Shown here: one piece after another, positions 13,278 to 14,659 of the stretch | Layout: every line of letters begins with the position of its first letter | Numbering within the stretch: position 1 is the stretch's first letter | Origin: Phycisphaerae bacterium | Lineage (GTDB): Bacteria > Planctomycetota > Phycisphaerae > Sedimentisphaerales > SM23-30 | Assembly: GCA_021736565.1 (NCBI GenBank) | Contig: JAIPFO010000051.1 | Span: 1 to 14,659, forward strand | Direction: 5' to 3' | DNA length: 14,659 nucleotides | The notes under the pieces: generated by a model | Seen by the model: only the letters and a program-made list of their open reading frames with translations | The model's database searches: none | Told to the model about the DNA's origin: nothing | Program-made: the position numbers and the translations under genes

Positions 13278-14609
13278 ATGGGTAAGATTGAAATGGAAAT
13301 GGGCAATGGGTTCGACTCGGTGAGTGCCATGGATTATCTTCCGGTCGATAAATTACGCTCCTTACAGTTCAACCGGCTCAAAAAAATAGTGAGCCGCTCG
13401 TATGATCGCGTTAAACTGTTCCGTGACCGAATGGATCAACGCCAGTTAACGCCCGCCGATATCAAATCACTCGACGACATAAAGAACCTTCCGTTCACGA
13501 TCAAAACCGATTTGCGTGACACCTACCCGTTTGGCCTGTTTGCCAGCGAGATGAAGGACATCGTCCGCTTGCACGCCTCCAGCGGCACGACGGGGAAACC
13601 CATTGTTGTCGCCTACACGAAAGAAGACGTTCAGGTTTGGGCCAACGTCATGCAGCGAACATTTGCGTGTTGCGGTTTGAACAAAAGTGACATCATCCAA
13701 AACTCTTACGGATACGGCCTGTTCACCGGCGGCCTGGGTGCCCATTATGGTGCTGAAACCCTGGGGGCAACGGTCATCCCGACCTCCGGCGGCAATACCG
13801 AGCGTCAGATCATGGTGATGAAGGATTTTGGCGTGACGGCGATCTGCTGCACACCGAGTTATTTTCTCCATATTATCGAACGGGCCGGCGAGATGGGAAT
13901 TGACATTCGTGACCTGCCGCTCAAGGCGGGAGTTTTCGGCGCCGAACCCTGGACCGAATCGATGCGGCAGCGTATCGAACCGGCGGCGGGGATCAAGGCG
14001 TATGACATTTATGGGTTATCCGAAATTATCGGACCCGGGGTTGCCAGTGCGTGTTCCACCCAGGCGGGGTTACACATTTTTGAAGATTATTTCTACCCTG
14101 AAATTATCGACCCCCAAACAGGCGAGGTGCTCCCTGACGGTACGGAGGGCGAACTGGTTCTATCCACACTGAGTAAGTGGGCCATGCCGATTATCCGCTA
14201 TCGCACGCGTGATATTACAACGATCATCACCGAACCGTGCGCGTGCGGTCGAACCATACGGCGGATCAAGCGCATCGGCCGTCGCAGTGATGATATGTTT
14301 ATCATCCGGGGCGTCAACGTCTTCCCATCACAGATCGAAGAGGGCCTGCTGGCGGTTGAAGGTACCCTGCCGCATTACCAGATCATCCTGACCCGCACCA
14401 AAGGGTTAGACCAGATGGAAATCCAGGTGGAAGTGACTGCCGACGTGTTCAGCGACAAAATACGGGCCATGGAAGACCTGATGAAAAAGCTGAGCAAATC
14501 CGTCGAGCACATTCTGGGCATTCGTGCGGCGATAACACTCGTTGAACCCCATACCATCCAGCGAAGTGAAGGCAAGGCCAAGCGGGTCATTGATAATCGA
14601 CAAATGTAA
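13278..14609 (+). CDS. paaK: Phenylacetate-CoA ligase
   Basis: An AMP-forming ligase of 443 residues that joins phenylacetate or related aryl-acetates to CoA through an acyl-adenylate in the cytoplasm. Length is normal for the family. Residues 97-108 (RLHASSGTTGKP) are the P-loop-like AMP-binding motif, 245-249 (YGLSE) the second adenylation motif, 307-312 (RYRTRD) the conserved Asp motif, 335-352 the hinge region with GRRSDDMFIIRGVNVFPSQ, and K433 in EGKAKRV the likely catalytic lysine. C321-x-C323 in CACGR is the usual small Cys pair. ATG 13278 is supported by AAGGAG (13263-13268), 9 nt upstream. iorA, iorB and paaK commonly cluster. Here PaaK can re-activate free aryl-acetates, or handle the acids formed from IorAB products. 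Confidence 0.95.
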   Translation: MGKIEMEMGNGFDSVSAMDYLPVDKLRSLQFNRLKKIVSRSYDRVKLFRDRMDQRQLTPADIKSLDDIKNLPFTIKTDLRDTYPFGLFASEMKDIVRLHASSGTTGKPIVVAYTKEDVQVWANVMQRTFACCGLNKSDIIQNSYGYGLFTGGLGAHYGAETLGATVIPTSGGNTERQIMVMKDFGVTAICCTPSYFLHIIERAGEMGIDIRDLPLKAGVFGAEPWTESMRQRIEPAAGIKAYDIYGLSEIIGPGVASACSTQAGLHIFEDYFYPEIIDPQTGEVLPDGTEGELVLSTLSKWAMPIIRYRTRDITTIITEPCACGRTIRRIKRIGRRSDDMFIIRGVNVFPSQIEEGLLAVEGTLPHYQIILTRTKGLDQMEIQVEVTADVFSDKIRAMEDLMKKLSKSVEHILGIRAAITLVEPHTIQRSEGKAKRVIDNRQM

Positions 14610-14612
14610 GGC

Positions 14613-14645
14613 GTACTTTCGTACTTTTTTTATTGTGATCGATTT
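14613..14645 (+). terminator. Weak terminator after paaK containing downstream repeat copy 2
   Basis: GTAC (14613-14616), TTTC, GTAC (14621-14624) and then seven T residues (14625-14631), a very short stem with a good T tract, 4 nt past the stop codon. From 14617 it matches the repeat at 12951-12978. Confidence 0.45.
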
Positions 14646-14659
14646 ATTGTGATGCCGCT

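Noticed and set aside
13467..13871. Minus-strand frame of 134 codons inside paaK
   Set aside because: Antisense shadow over the adenylation motifs of paaK.

Overview
The window reads as a bacterial chromosome segment, most likely from a planctomycete of the Phycisphaerae type. This is an inference from the HU variant (arm AQNPKT followed by a VPPKRTVKFKSGRLMK tail), the secreted protein built of Gly-[EKR]-[ILM]-[ST] helical repeats, a type II-C-like Cas9 start and an alginate-export-type porin. No rRNA or other taxonomic marker is present, so the phylum is a best guess. Long AT-rich or AC-rich intergenic stretches separate most genes, and the genes are mostly single units with their own promoters or terminators.

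Left edge (1-480): the first 91 codons of a cas9 gene run leftward out of the window. They contain the RuvC-I motif and the Arg-rich bridge helix. Directly divergent from it is a consensus sigma70 promoter and a roughly 130-nt transcript with several hairpins ending in a strong intrinsic terminator, which is a good tracrRNA candidate. No CRISPR array is visible in the window. From 480 to about 1650 lies an AC-rich, G-poor gene desert with a dispersed-repeat fragment.

Middle (1650-5900): a small lipoprotein, an HU-family DNA-binding protein, a cold-shock protein, the wreck of a class I glutamine amidotransferase (minus strand), a secreted protein with five helical repeats, and a convergent HhH-GPD/4Fe-4S DNA glycosylase of the endonuclease III superfamily.

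Right half (6200-14659): a metabolic island on the plus strand. It has a 56-residue symporter small accessory protein, a large Na+/solute symporter with an EF-hand-like loop inserted in it, an outer-membrane beta-barrel of the alginate-export type, indolepyruvate:ferredoxin oxidoreductase subunits (iorA without its usual C-terminal ferredoxin domain, and iorB) and a phenylacetate-CoA ligase (paaK). Read together, porin and symporter would bring in a solute, and IorAB with PaaK would handle aryl-pyruvates and aryl-acetates as CoA thioesters, as in anaerobic aromatic amino-acid breakdown. The transport substrate is not shown by sequence.

Regulatory themes: a roughly 80-bp element occurs upstream of both the repeat-protein gene and iorA, and its GCGTCAT head recurs before other genes. 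A second short repeat lies downstream of both iorB and paaK. Two genes (the glycosylase and iorA) have -10 boxes so close to the ATG that their mRNAs are probably leaderless.
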